A DNA stretch of 7,232 nucleotides from Candidatus Firestonebacteria bacterium RIFOXYA2_FULL_40_8 (GTDB lineage Bacteria; Oederibacteriota; D2-FULL-39-29). Below are positions 1 to 5,582 of this stretch, piece by piece (within the stretch, counting starts at the first letter, position 1; every line of letters begins with the position of its first letter). Below the pieces are notes generated by a model. The model saw only the letters and a program-made list of their open reading frames with translations, searched no databases and was not told where the DNA came from. Both the position numbers and the translations under genes were made by a program. The stretch covers positions 1 through 7,232 of the forward strand of contig MFGS01000127.1 of NCBI GenBank assembly GCA_001778355.1, read 5' to 3'.

Positions 1-1091
1 ATAATCTGGAAAACACATTAAAAGCGTTTTTAATAAAAATACTTTTTAAAGAAAGTTTGCTTGTCCCGCCTGATAAAATAGATTTTACAAAAATAAAAAG
101 AATACTGGTTGTCAGGCAGCATGACCCTATGGGGGATGTTCTGATAAGTACTGTGATAATACCTAACCTGAAAAAAGCCTTTCCGGATTCAGAACTGGAT
201 GTGATCGCCCGTCCGCAGCTTTCAGAAAAAGATATTTTTATTAAGAGTCCGGTTATAAAAGAAGTTATAGTTTTCATCAAAAAAGAGTTCTTCTCTCCGT
301 TTCGGATATTTTCATTTATAAAAATGATAAAAGCAAAGAAGTATGATCTTGCCATTGTCGCAGGCAGTACCTCGGTTTCGTTCACCAGTTTGCTGATTTC
401 ATATTTGAGCGGAGCCCCGGTAAGAGTTGGTTACGATGGTGAGTTTTTTGGAAAAAAGCTTTACACAAAGGCCTTCCTGACAACGCCGGTACCATATGAT
501 GCAACTGTCATTAAACATCAGGCGCTCAGAAATCTGGATATTTTAACTTATATAAATATTCCAGTGGTAAATAAAGAACACTATATGCATATAACAGAAG
601 CGGAAAAAGAAGCTGAAAGCGAAAAAATGAAGCAAAACGGAATTTCAAAGTCTGCTGATATAATCATAGGAATGCATCTTGGTGCAAATGTTTTAAGCAA
701 CCGCTGGCCGGTAGAAAGATTCGCGGAACTCAGTGATGTTTTAGCCGGGAATTCTAGGAATAAAATTATTGTGTTTTACGGAAAAAAAGAGAGTGGGCTA
801 GCTGAAGAGTTCAAAAGAATCTCAAATAACAAGGTATTTATTCAGGAGCCGATTCCCCTTCGACGTTTTGCTGCCATGCTCAGTTTATTGGATGTTTTTA
901 TCTGTAATGATACGGGAGTCTTACACGTAGCCGCTGCCGTAGGCACAAGCACCGTTGCCATTTTTGGCCCCACGGATCCTGAGCAGTGGAACCCTTTAGG
1001 AGAGAAGCATTTGTGGGTAAGAAATGAGGAAAAAAAGGTGCTTTCTATAAGAATGGAAGAAGTACTACAAAAAGTAAAAGAATTGCTTTAA
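1..1091 (+). CDS. Glycosyltransferase family 9 (heptosyltransferase-like), 5' end outside window
   Basis: Family 9 glycosyltransferases are cytoplasmic, membrane-associated GT-B enzymes that add heptose or a related sugar to the LPS core from a nucleotide-sugar donor. The N-terminal domain opens with the family pattern ILVVRQHDPMGD, followed by alternating strands and helices. The C-terminal donor domain has LGANVLSNRWPVERFAEL and then NDTGVLHVAAAVGTSTVAIF running into GPTDP. Counting from the TTG at 57, D285, T286, G287 and H290 are the usual nucleotide-sugar-site residues. The reading frame is open to the left edge: bases 3-56 encode a basic amphipathic stretch (LKAFLIKILFKESL) of the kind often seen at the N terminus of these enzymes. 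It contains no ATG, GTG or TTG before 57, and the TTG at 57 lacks a good ribosome site, so the true start probably lies upstream. The acceptor is unknown. The gene precedes a separate promoter and looks unrelated to the sugar-metabolism genes downstream. Confidence 0.88.
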   Translation, partial: NLENTLKAFLIKILFKESLLVPPDKIDFTKIKRILVVRQHDPMGDVLISTVIIPNLKKAFPDSELDVIARPQLSEKDIFIKSPVIKEVIVFIKKEFFSPFRIFSFIKMIKAKKYDLAIVAGSTSVSFTSLLISYLSGAPVRVGYDGEFFGKKLYTKAFLTTPVPYDATVIKHQALRNLDILTYINIPVVNKEHYMHITEAEKEAESEKMKQNGISKSADIIIGMHLGANVLSNRWPVERFAELSDVLAGNSRNKIIVFYGKKESGLAEEFKRISNNKVFIQEPIPLRRFAAMLSLLDVFICNDTGVLHVAAAVGTSTVAIFGPTDPEQWNPLGEKHLWVRNEEKKVLSIRMEEVLQKVKELL

Positions 1092-1128
1092 TATCCTGCA
1101 AAAACCTGATTATTAATTGTAAATCCTC

Positions 1129-1158
1129 TTGAAAAAAACCCTTAAAAGATGATATAAT
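1129..1158 (+). promoter_or_regulatory. Sigma-70-type promoter with extended -10, driving the aldolase gene
   Basis: TTGAAA at 1129-1134 and a perfect TATAAT at 1153-1158 are separated by 18 bp. The -10 is preceded by TG at 1150-1151, giving TGaTATAAT, the extended -10 form. Transcription would start near 1164-1166, leaving a leader of about 100 nt before the ATG at 1265. This is the best promoter in the window and probably drives the aldolase and, by read-through, the genes after it. Confidence 0.75.
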
Positions 1159-1191
1159 CACGGTAATTGTTTTTGTGTTTGTTAGGCAATC

Positions 1192-1213
1192 AAAACACTA
1201 CATATAGTGTTGT
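1192..1213. promoter_or_regulatory. Inverted repeat in aldolase leader (operator or RNA hairpin candidate)
   Basis: AACACTA (1194-1200) and TAGTGTT (1205-1211) are perfect inverted arms around CATA, and one more matching pair lies beyond a mismatch (1192 with 1213). The dyad sits about 30-45 bases downstream of the predicted transcription start. Its size and near-symmetry fit a dimeric repressor site blocking elongation or initiation, but it could equally fold as an RNA stem. No regulator gene is present to decide this. Confidence 0.4.
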
Positions 1214-1224
1214 TTAATAAAAAA

Positions 1225-1240
1225 CAGGATTGAGTTCCTG
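1225..1240 (+). promoter_or_regulatory. Short hairpin in aldolase leader, just upstream of the ribosome site
   Basis: CAGGA (1225-1229) pairs with TCCTG (1236-1240) around a 6-nt loop. It ends 12 bases before the AGGAGG ribosome-binding site at 1253-1258. TTCCT at 1235-1239 could alternatively pair with the purine-rich ribosome site, so a switch in folding is conceivable. The stem is only 5 bp and could be chance. Confidence 0.25.
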
Positions 1241-1264
1241 GATAAAAATTAGAGGAGGAAGTAA

Positions 1265-2302
1265 ATGGCTGCGTATAATGTGGGAAACTATGAGTTTAAG
1301 TTGGAGCAATTCTTCACAAAGAAGATGTTTGATGCTATCACTGAAGTAAGGGTTGATTCCCCTGAGGTTATACTTCAAGAGGCAAAATCCAGAAAGAAAA
1401 GAAAGAAGATAACTTTAGACGGCAAATTAACTGTTTTAGCTGCCGATCATCCCGGCCGTATGGTGAATAAAAATGGTGATGATCCTATTGCGATGGCCGA
1501 CCGTCAGCAATATCTTGGAAGAGTACTCCGCGTTGTAACAAATCCCGGTGTAGACGGTATTATGGGTACCACGGATGTAATTGAAGATCTTATCATTGTT
1601 AATTACCTTGTTAAAAAGAATGGCGGCAAATCATTCCTTGACGAAAAAATAATACTTGGATCCATGAACAGGGGTGGTCTGGCAGGTACAAAATTTGAAA
1701 TGGACGACACCTTCACCAGCTTCTCCTCAGCCTCTCTTCGTTTGCTAAATCTGGATGGGGCTAAAACTATGATGCGTCTTGATGTTACAAATCCGGACTC
1801 CGCAAAAACCCTTCTTTATTGTGCTAACATGATAAGCGAGCTTAATAAGTATGAAATGCCCACCTTCCTTGAACCTCTCTTTGTTTCTTCTGAAGGTTAT
1901 AAAGTACAGAAAACTCTCGCCGAGATGGTAAAGGTTATCGGTGTAGCTGCGGCTATGGGTGATTCTTCAAGAAACCTCTGGTTAAAGATTCCGTGCGGGT
2001 GTGATAACTATGAAAGAATAGTAAAAGCAACCACGCTTCCACTATTGATGCTGGGAGGAGAATCTAAAGGTGATCCGACCGGAACGATAGGTGAGTTTGA
2101 AGCCGGCATGAAAGCCGGAAAAAATGTAAGAGGCGCTCTTGTAGGCAGAAATATCCTGTTCCCTGGAAAAGAGGATCCTCTTGCGGCGGCATTGGCTGTC
2201 AATAAAGTTATTCACGAAGGTATGTCCAAAGATGCGGCTATAGATTTTCTTATGAAGTCTCGTGATATTGGTATTGACGTACTGGCAAAATATATTAAAT
2301 AA
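1265..2302 (+). CDS. Cgl0159/DhnA-like class I aldolase (TIM barrel)
   Basis: This 345-residue protein matches my recollection of the Cgl0159 family of (beta/alpha)8 proteins, relatives of the DhnA/LacD/DeoC Schiff-base aldolases. In order: AADHPGRM at 59-66 (first barrel strand region with the conserved Asp-His-Pro), PGVDGIMGT at 94-102, GSMNRGGLAG at 132-141, EMDDTFTSF at 145-153, MRLD at 170-173, EPLFV at 203-207, WLKIP at 239-243, LMLGGES at 261-267 and GALVGRNILFP at 290-300. K241 in WLKIP is the likely Schiff-base lysine, and the glycine-rich 263-267 and 290-295 stretches are probable phosphate-binding ends of strands. An AGGAGG ribosome site 6 nt before the ATG supports the start. The family prototype lies in the Corynebacterium inositol cluster, but no inositol genes are seen here. 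Next to a phosphofructokinase and a transketolase, cleavage of a ketose 1-phosphate or bisphosphate (fructose or sedoheptulose) is the favoured inference. The substrate is unproven. Confidence 0.85.
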   Translation: MAAYNVGNYEFKLEQFFTKKMFDAITEVRVDSPEVILQEAKSRKKRKKITLDGKLTVLAADHPGRMVNKNGDDPIAMADRQQYLGRVLRVVTNPGVDGIMGTTDVIEDLIIVNYLVKKNGGKSFLDEKIILGSMNRGGLAGTKFEMDDTFTSFSSASLRLLNLDGAKTMMRLDVTNPDSAKTLLYCANMISELNKYEMPTFLEPLFVSSEGYKVQKTLAEMVKVIGVAAAMGDSSRNLWLKIPCGCDNYERIVKATTLPLLMLGGESKGDPTGTIGEFEAGMKAGKNVRGALVGRNILFPGKEDPLAAALAVNKVIHEGMSKDAAIDFLMKSRDIGIDVLAKYIK

Positions 2303-2308
2303 AATTAT

Positions 2309-2329
2309 CGGCCCGTTTTAAACGGGCCG
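2309..2329. terminator. GC-rich hairpin after the aldolase gene (no U-tract on + strand)
   Basis: CGGCCCG (2309-2315) and CGGGCCG (2323-2329) form a perfect 7-bp stem around TTTTAAA, which may add three A-T pairs. It starts 6 bases after the aldolase stop codon. On the plus strand it is followed by GATTGAACTC, not by a T-run, so it is a poor intrinsic terminator there. On the minus strand the stem is followed by an ATAATTTTATTTA-like tail, a better fit. It may act as a 3'-end stabiliser or partial terminator that keeps aldolase mRNA higher than the downstream messages. Confidence 0.5.
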
Positions 2330-2439
2330 GATTGAACTCATAAGAACAGCAAGAAAAGCAAGTACAGTAAAAAAAGAAAGAGAAGTAAGAACAGAAAGTG
2401 CAAATATATAGAGAAATTTAAACTGGGAGGAGAAGAAAG
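2330..2439 (+). other. Purine-rich spacer ahead of the phosphofructokinase gene
   Basis: This stretch is almost all A and G on the plus strand from 2341 to 2400. It carries a 9-bp direct repeat TAAGAACAG (2341-2349 and 2386-2394) and related AAG/CAG-rich pieces. It holds no convincing -35/-10 pair and no small reading frame worth calling. It ends in the GGAGG ribosome site at 2426-2430, 9 nt before the kinase ATG. An unstructured purine-rich leader would keep the site accessible to ribosomes. No function beyond that can be supported. Confidence 0.4.
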
Positions 2440-3660
2440 ATGGGATTGAAAGGAAATGCATTATTTGCGCAGTCCGGCGGACCAACGGCCGTAATTAACA
2501 GCAGTATATCCGGAGCAATACAAGAAGCGGCAAAACATAAAGATATAACTGCAATGTATGGTTCAATTAACGGTATTCTTGGTGTCTTAAATGAAAATAT
2601 GATTGATCTTAATAAAGAAAGCAAACGAAATATAGAATTACTTCGTGTAACTCCGTCCTCAGCTCTTGGTTCTTCCAGGCATAAACTGAAAAATGAAGAA
2701 GACTTTGAAAAACTACTCAAAGTTCTTCAGGCACACGATATCCGTTACTTCTTTGTTGCAGGCGGAAATGATTCTATGGATACCGCAAATAAAGTTCACA
2801 AACTTGCCGTCGCAAAAAAATATGAATTAAGAGTCATGGGACTTCCAAAAACTGTGGATAATGATCTGGCAGTTACGGATCATTGCCCGGGGTATGGCTC
2901 AGTTTCCAGATGGCTTGCTATGGCCGTGAGGGATGCGGGACTTGATACTGAAGCAATCTATACTTCCGATACTATCAAAGTTGTAGAAACGATGGGAAGG
3001 AATGCCGGATGGATAACAGCGTCTACGGCACTGGCAAGATTGAAAGAAAAAGATGCTCCTCATATCGTACTTTTACCAGAGGTACCGTTTAACCAGGATA
3101 AATTCCTTTCTGCACTTGATAAAGTTTATAAAAAATTAGGATATGCTGTAATAACCTGCTGTGAAGGATTGAAGGATGAAAAAGGCGAGTACTTAACCTC
3201 ATCAAAAAGATCCATTGATACCGATAAGTTCGGACACAAACAACTTGGCGGAGTGGGAGAAACGCTGGTTTCTATAATTGCCGATAATATGAAAATAAAG
3301 GCCCGCTGTGATAAACCCGGGACGATACAAAGAGTATCCGGAATGGCTCAATCAAAAGTTGATCAGGAAGAAGCTTTTATTTCCGGAGCGATGGCTGTAA
3401 AGCACGGGATAGAAGGAAAGAGCGGCATGATGGTGACACTTGTCAGGGATTCGGAAAATCCTTACAAATGCTCTACCGGATTATCCGACCTGGATAATAT
3501 TGCAAATAAAGAACGGAAGGTTCCCGCAGAATTTATCAGCGCGGATGGTATGTATGTTACAGATAAGTTCCTTCAATATGTAACACCGCTTATCGGCGGA
3601 CCTTTGCCTGAATATGCAAGGCTTGAAAAGAATTTTATCGCAAAAAAACTAACTAAGTAA
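2440..3660 (+). CDS. pfp: PPi-dependent 6-phosphofructokinase
   Basis: The enzyme phosphorylates fructose 6-phosphate to fructose 1,6-bisphosphate using pyrophosphate, reversibly, in the cytoplasm. The 406-residue protein has the family order: QSGGPTAVIN at 11-20 (phosphoryl-donor loop), FVAGGNDSMDTA at 105-116, LPKTVDND at 135-142 (catalytic Asp140), ETMGRNAGW at 183-191 (fructose 6-phosphate binding) and GGVGE near 261. Two positions mark the PPi type. The motif that reads GGDGS in ATP enzymes is GGNDS, with D111 where ATP enzymes have Gly. PGTIDND is PKTVDND, with K137 where ATP enzymes have Gly. In the family these Asp and Lys residues block ATP and favour PPi. Some PPi enzymes also accept sedoheptulose 7-phosphate, which matters next to an aldolase and a transketolase. 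A GGAGG site 9 nt upstream supports the start. The isomerase-like gene follows after 14 nt, indicating co-transcription. The PPi call is firm from motifs; substrate range is not visible. Confidence 0.93.
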   Translation: MGLKGNALFAQSGGPTAVINSSISGAIQEAAKHKDITAMYGSINGILGVLNENMIDLNKESKRNIELLRVTPSSALGSSRHKLKNEEDFEKLLKVLQAHDIRYFFVAGGNDSMDTANKVHKLAVAKKYELRVMGLPKTVDNDLAVTDHCPGYGSVSRWLAMAVRDAGLDTEAIYTSDTIKVVETMGRNAGWITASTALARLKEKDAPHIVLLPEVPFNQDKFLSALDKVYKKLGYAVITCCEGLKDEKGEYLTSSKRSIDTDKFGHKQLGGVGETLVSIIADNMKIKARCDKPGTIQRVSGMAQSKVDQEEAFISGAMAVKHGIEGKSGMMVTLVRDSENPYKCSTGLSDLDNIANKERKVPAEFISADGMYVTDKFLQYVTPLIGGPLPEYARLEKNFIAKKLTK

Positions 3661-3674
3661 TACCGGAGGAAATT

Positions 3675-4595
3675 ATGAAAGAAATATGGCATGGCTATGT
3701 GGATTTGGGGCTTATTCACTCGATGGCTTTCCCTGCAACAGGAAAGGGTGACGGTCCTTTTGCCGAGACGTTAAAAACAATAGCTAATGATCAGTTCTTT
3801 GGTGCAGTTGAGATAAGAAGACCTGCAAACGAAGAGATAAAAGCAAGAGCGAAAAAAGTAACAGAAGTTGCCGGTATTAGAGTTGTAATGGCAGGTCAGC
3901 CGCCGCTTCTCGGAGGCAAGCTTAATTTAAATGCCGAGAATGCCGAGGAAAGGAAAAAAGCAGTAGAAGATGTAAAAAAGACAATAGATGATGCTGTTTT
4001 TTTTAATGCGGAGAAAGTTATTGTTCTTTCAGGTCCTCATCCGGGTGCAGAGAAAAAAGAAGCTGCTACAAAAATATTAATTGAGTCTTTGAAAGAGCTG
4101 GCTGCTTACGCAAAATCTAAAGACAAAATATTCTCTCTTGAGACGTTTGATGAAACTATAGACAAAAAATGTCTTATAGGAGTGTCAAAAGAATCAGCTA
4201 AAGTAGCTGAAGAAGTTAAAAAAGCTTACGGTAATTTTGGTCTTACCATTGATCTTTCGCACCTGCCTCTTCTTAACGAAAAATCCGAGTATTCTCTTGA
4301 TGCAGTAAAAGGCGTTCTTAATCATATACATGTAGGAAACTGCTATATGAAAGATAAGAATAACCCTGCTTACGGTGATGTTCATCCGAGGTTCGGCTAT
4401 CCCGGCAGTGAAAATGGAGAGAAAGAACTTGCAGATTTTGTTAGAATGCTCTTTAAAGTCGGGTATATTAAGAATTCGGCAAGCGTTAAACCGCCGATAG
4501 TATCTTTTGAAGTAAAACCTGTGGGTGATGAAGATCCGGAAGCAGTTATTACCAGCGCAAAACGCGCCTGGAAAACTGCCTGGGCTTTGGTTTAA
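3675..4595 (+). CDS. Sugar-phosphate isomerase/epimerase-like TIM-barrel protein (AP endonuclease 2 fold)
   Basis: The 306-residue protein looks like the xylose-isomerase-like TIM-barrel superfamily (which includes IolE, IolH and hydroxypyruvate isomerase), whose members isomerise or epimerise sugars at a divalent metal site. Candidate metal or catalytic residues fall where the fold expects them: E156 in SLETFD, D193 and H196 in TIDLSH, H217/H219 in NHIHVGN, H237 in GDVHPRFGYPG, and E279 in SFEVKP near the C terminus. E46 in AVEIRRP may contribute to the second strand. No signal peptide or membrane segment is seen, so it is cytoplasmic. GGAGG lies 5 nt before the ATG; the gene sits 14 nt after the kinase and 9 nt before the transketolase subunit, so it is translated from the same message. 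Its substrate is unknown. Position suggests a phosphorylated pentose, hexose or ketose feeding the aldolase or transketolase. It is too diverged for me to assign a named enzyme. Confidence 0.75.
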   Translation: MKEIWHGYVDLGLIHSMAFPATGKGDGPFAETLKTIANDQFFGAVEIRRPANEEIKARAKKVTEVAGIRVVMAGQPPLLGGKLNLNAENAEERKKAVEDVKKTIDDAVFFNAEKVIVLSGPHPGAEKKEAATKILIESLKELAAYAKSKDKIFSLETFDETIDKKCLIGVSKESAKVAEEVKKAYGNFGLTIDLSHLPLLNEKSEYSLDAVKGVLNHIHVGNCYMKDKNNPAYGDVHPRFGYPGSENGEKELADFVRMLFKVGYIKNSASVKPPIVSFEVKPVGDEDPEAVITSAKRAWKTAWALV

Positions 4596-4604
4596 GGGGG
4601 CTTA

Positions 4605-5483
4605 ATGTATCAGGGAAAAAATGAAACTCCGGATATAAAAAAACTGGAAGAACACACGGTAAGTATCAGAAAAGGAATTCTTCTGGCATTAAATGCAGCC
4701 GGTTCCGGTCATCCCGGCGGGTCGCTTTCCATGGTGGAGTTTATTACTGCTCTTTATTTTGCAGAGCTTAGACACGATCCAAAAAATCCTAAATGGGATA
4801 AAAGAGACAGGGTTTTTCTTTCCAAAGGACATGCGGTACCCGGACTTTATTCGGTGCTTGCTGAATGCGGATATTTTCCTAAAGAAGAACTTGTAACACT
4901 CAGAAAACTTCACAGCCGTTTACAAGGGCATCCTCACAGTGCGAAAACACCGGGAATTGAGATCTCTGCAGGATCTCTGGGACAGGGGTTAGGTGCGGCT
5001 AACGGCGCAGCCCTGGGACTCAGGCTTGATGGCAGTGATTCCCGAGTTTTCTGTATCATGGGAGACGGGGAACTGCAGGAAGGGTCAGTCTGGGAAGCAA
5101 TTATGACTTCAGCTCATAGAAAACTTGATAATGTGGTTGCCTGGGTTGATTATAACAATCTACAAATTGACGGGACGATAGAAGACGTTAAAGGTCTTGC
5201 GCCTCTGGCTGCGAAATTTAAAGCATTCAACTGGCATGTAATTAATGTCGACGGACATTCTATTGAAGCTCATCTTAAAGCTTTTAAAGAAGCACGTGCG
5301 ACAAAGGGTAAACCAACCGTACTTATTGCAAAAACGATTAAAGGTAAAGGTGTCTGCTTTATGGAAAATAAAGCAGAGTGGCACGGTGTTGCTCCGAATA
5401 ATGAACAGCTTGAAGCCGCGTTAAAAGACCTGTGTGTAGTAAACGGACCTTCAAAAGAACAAGTAGAAAGCGCAGACGTATAA
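4605..5483 (+). CDS. tktA (N-terminal subunit): Transketolase, N-terminal (ThDP-binding) subunit
   Basis: Transketolase moves two-carbon ketol units between sugar phosphates in the non-oxidative pentose phosphate pathway. This 292-residue protein is the pyrophosphate-binding half of the split enzyme, full length for that subunit type. Visible motifs: GSGHPGGSLSM at 33-43, FLSKGHAVPGLYSVL at 71-85, GHPHSAKTPGIE at 108-119, SAGSLGQGLG at 121-130, the ThDP motif GDGELQEGSVWEA at 153-165 with metal ligand D154, and DYNNLQIDG at 182-190 supplying the Asn ligand. WHG at 259-261 near the end is also typical. The start ATG has AAGGGGG 4 nt upstream and lies 9 nt after the previous stop. Activity needs the C-terminal (pyrimidine-binding) subunit, normally the next gene; here the next gene is hppA instead. 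The partner must be encoded elsewhere, or this half works with another ThDP-enzyme beta subunit. Confidence 0.92.
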   Translation: MYQGKNETPDIKKLEEHTVSIRKGILLALNAAGSGHPGGSLSMVEFITALYFAELRHDPKNPKWDKRDRVFLSKGHAVPGLYSVLAECGYFPKEELVTLRKLHSRLQGHPHSAKTPGIEISAGSLGQGLGAANGAALGLRLDGSDSRVFCIMGDGELQEGSVWEAIMTSAHRKLDNVVAWVDYNNLQIDGTIEDVKGLAPLAAKFKAFNWHVINVDGHSIEAHLKAFKEARATKGKPTVLIAKTIKGKGVCFMENKAEWHGVAPNNEQLEAALKDLCVVNGPSKEQVESADV

Positions 5484-5487
5484 AAAT

Positions 5488-5507
5488 AACCCGGCAACCC
5501 GGGTTTT
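5488..5507 (+). terminator. Small intrinsic-terminator-like hairpin after the transketolase gene
   Basis: AACCCGG (5488-5494) pairs perfectly with CCGGGTT (5499-5505) around CAAC, and the stem runs into TTTTCTC. It begins 4 bases after the stop codon. The 7-bp GC-rich stem and short U-run fit a weak Rho-independent terminator closing the four-gene unit, with hppA either read through or started separately. Confidence 0.6.
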
Positions 5508-5547
5508 CTCACAAAATGAGTTAAAATTTCCTAATATTGCTCACAAA
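5508..5547 (+). promoter_or_regulatory. Possible hppA promoter/leader with an 8-bp direct repeat
   Basis: TAATAT at 5532-5537 resembles a -10 element, but no good -35 lies 16-18 bp upstream, so the promoter is weakly supported. Two copies of CTCACAAA (5508-5515 and 5540-5547), 32 bp apart or about three helical turns, flank it. They could bind a regulator or be chance in AT-rich DNA. A strong ribosome site follows (AAGGAGG, 5569-5575, 7 nt before the ATG). Confidence 0.22.
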
Positions 5548-5582
5548 GCAGCATTAAGGAGAAAATAAAAGGAGGAAACAAA

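Noticed and set aside
57..59. TTG as the start codon of the glycosyltransferase gene
   Set aside because: The frame is open upstream to the window edge and encodes a plausible amphipathic N-terminal stretch, and there is no good ribosome site before the TTG. A start outside the window is more likely.
2332..2360. TTGAAC as a -35 box for a promoter ahead of the phosphofructokinase gene
   Set aside because: No acceptable -10 hexamer occurs 16-19 bp downstream; the sequence there is purine-rich.
2008..2720. Minus-strand open frames opposite the aldolase and phosphofructokinase genes (2008-2202 and 2418-2720)
   Set aside because: They are antisense shadows of well-supported genes; their translations show no family resemblance.
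1265..4595. Inositol catabolism cluster, suggested by the Cgl0159-type aldolase and the IolE/IolH-like fold
   Set aside because: No inositol dehydrogenase, IolC kinase, IolD hydrolase or IolB isomerase is present; phosphofructokinase and transketolase fit central sugar metabolism better. It remains a weaker alternative.
4689..5512. Alternative small frames on both strands within the transketolase gene
   Set aside because: The transketolase frame carries all expected motifs through the whole interval, so overlapping frames are not credible genes.
5508..5520. CTCA/TGAG 4-bp stem downstream of the terminator-like hairpin
   Set aside because: Four base pairs around a 5-nt loop is too weak to call as a structure.
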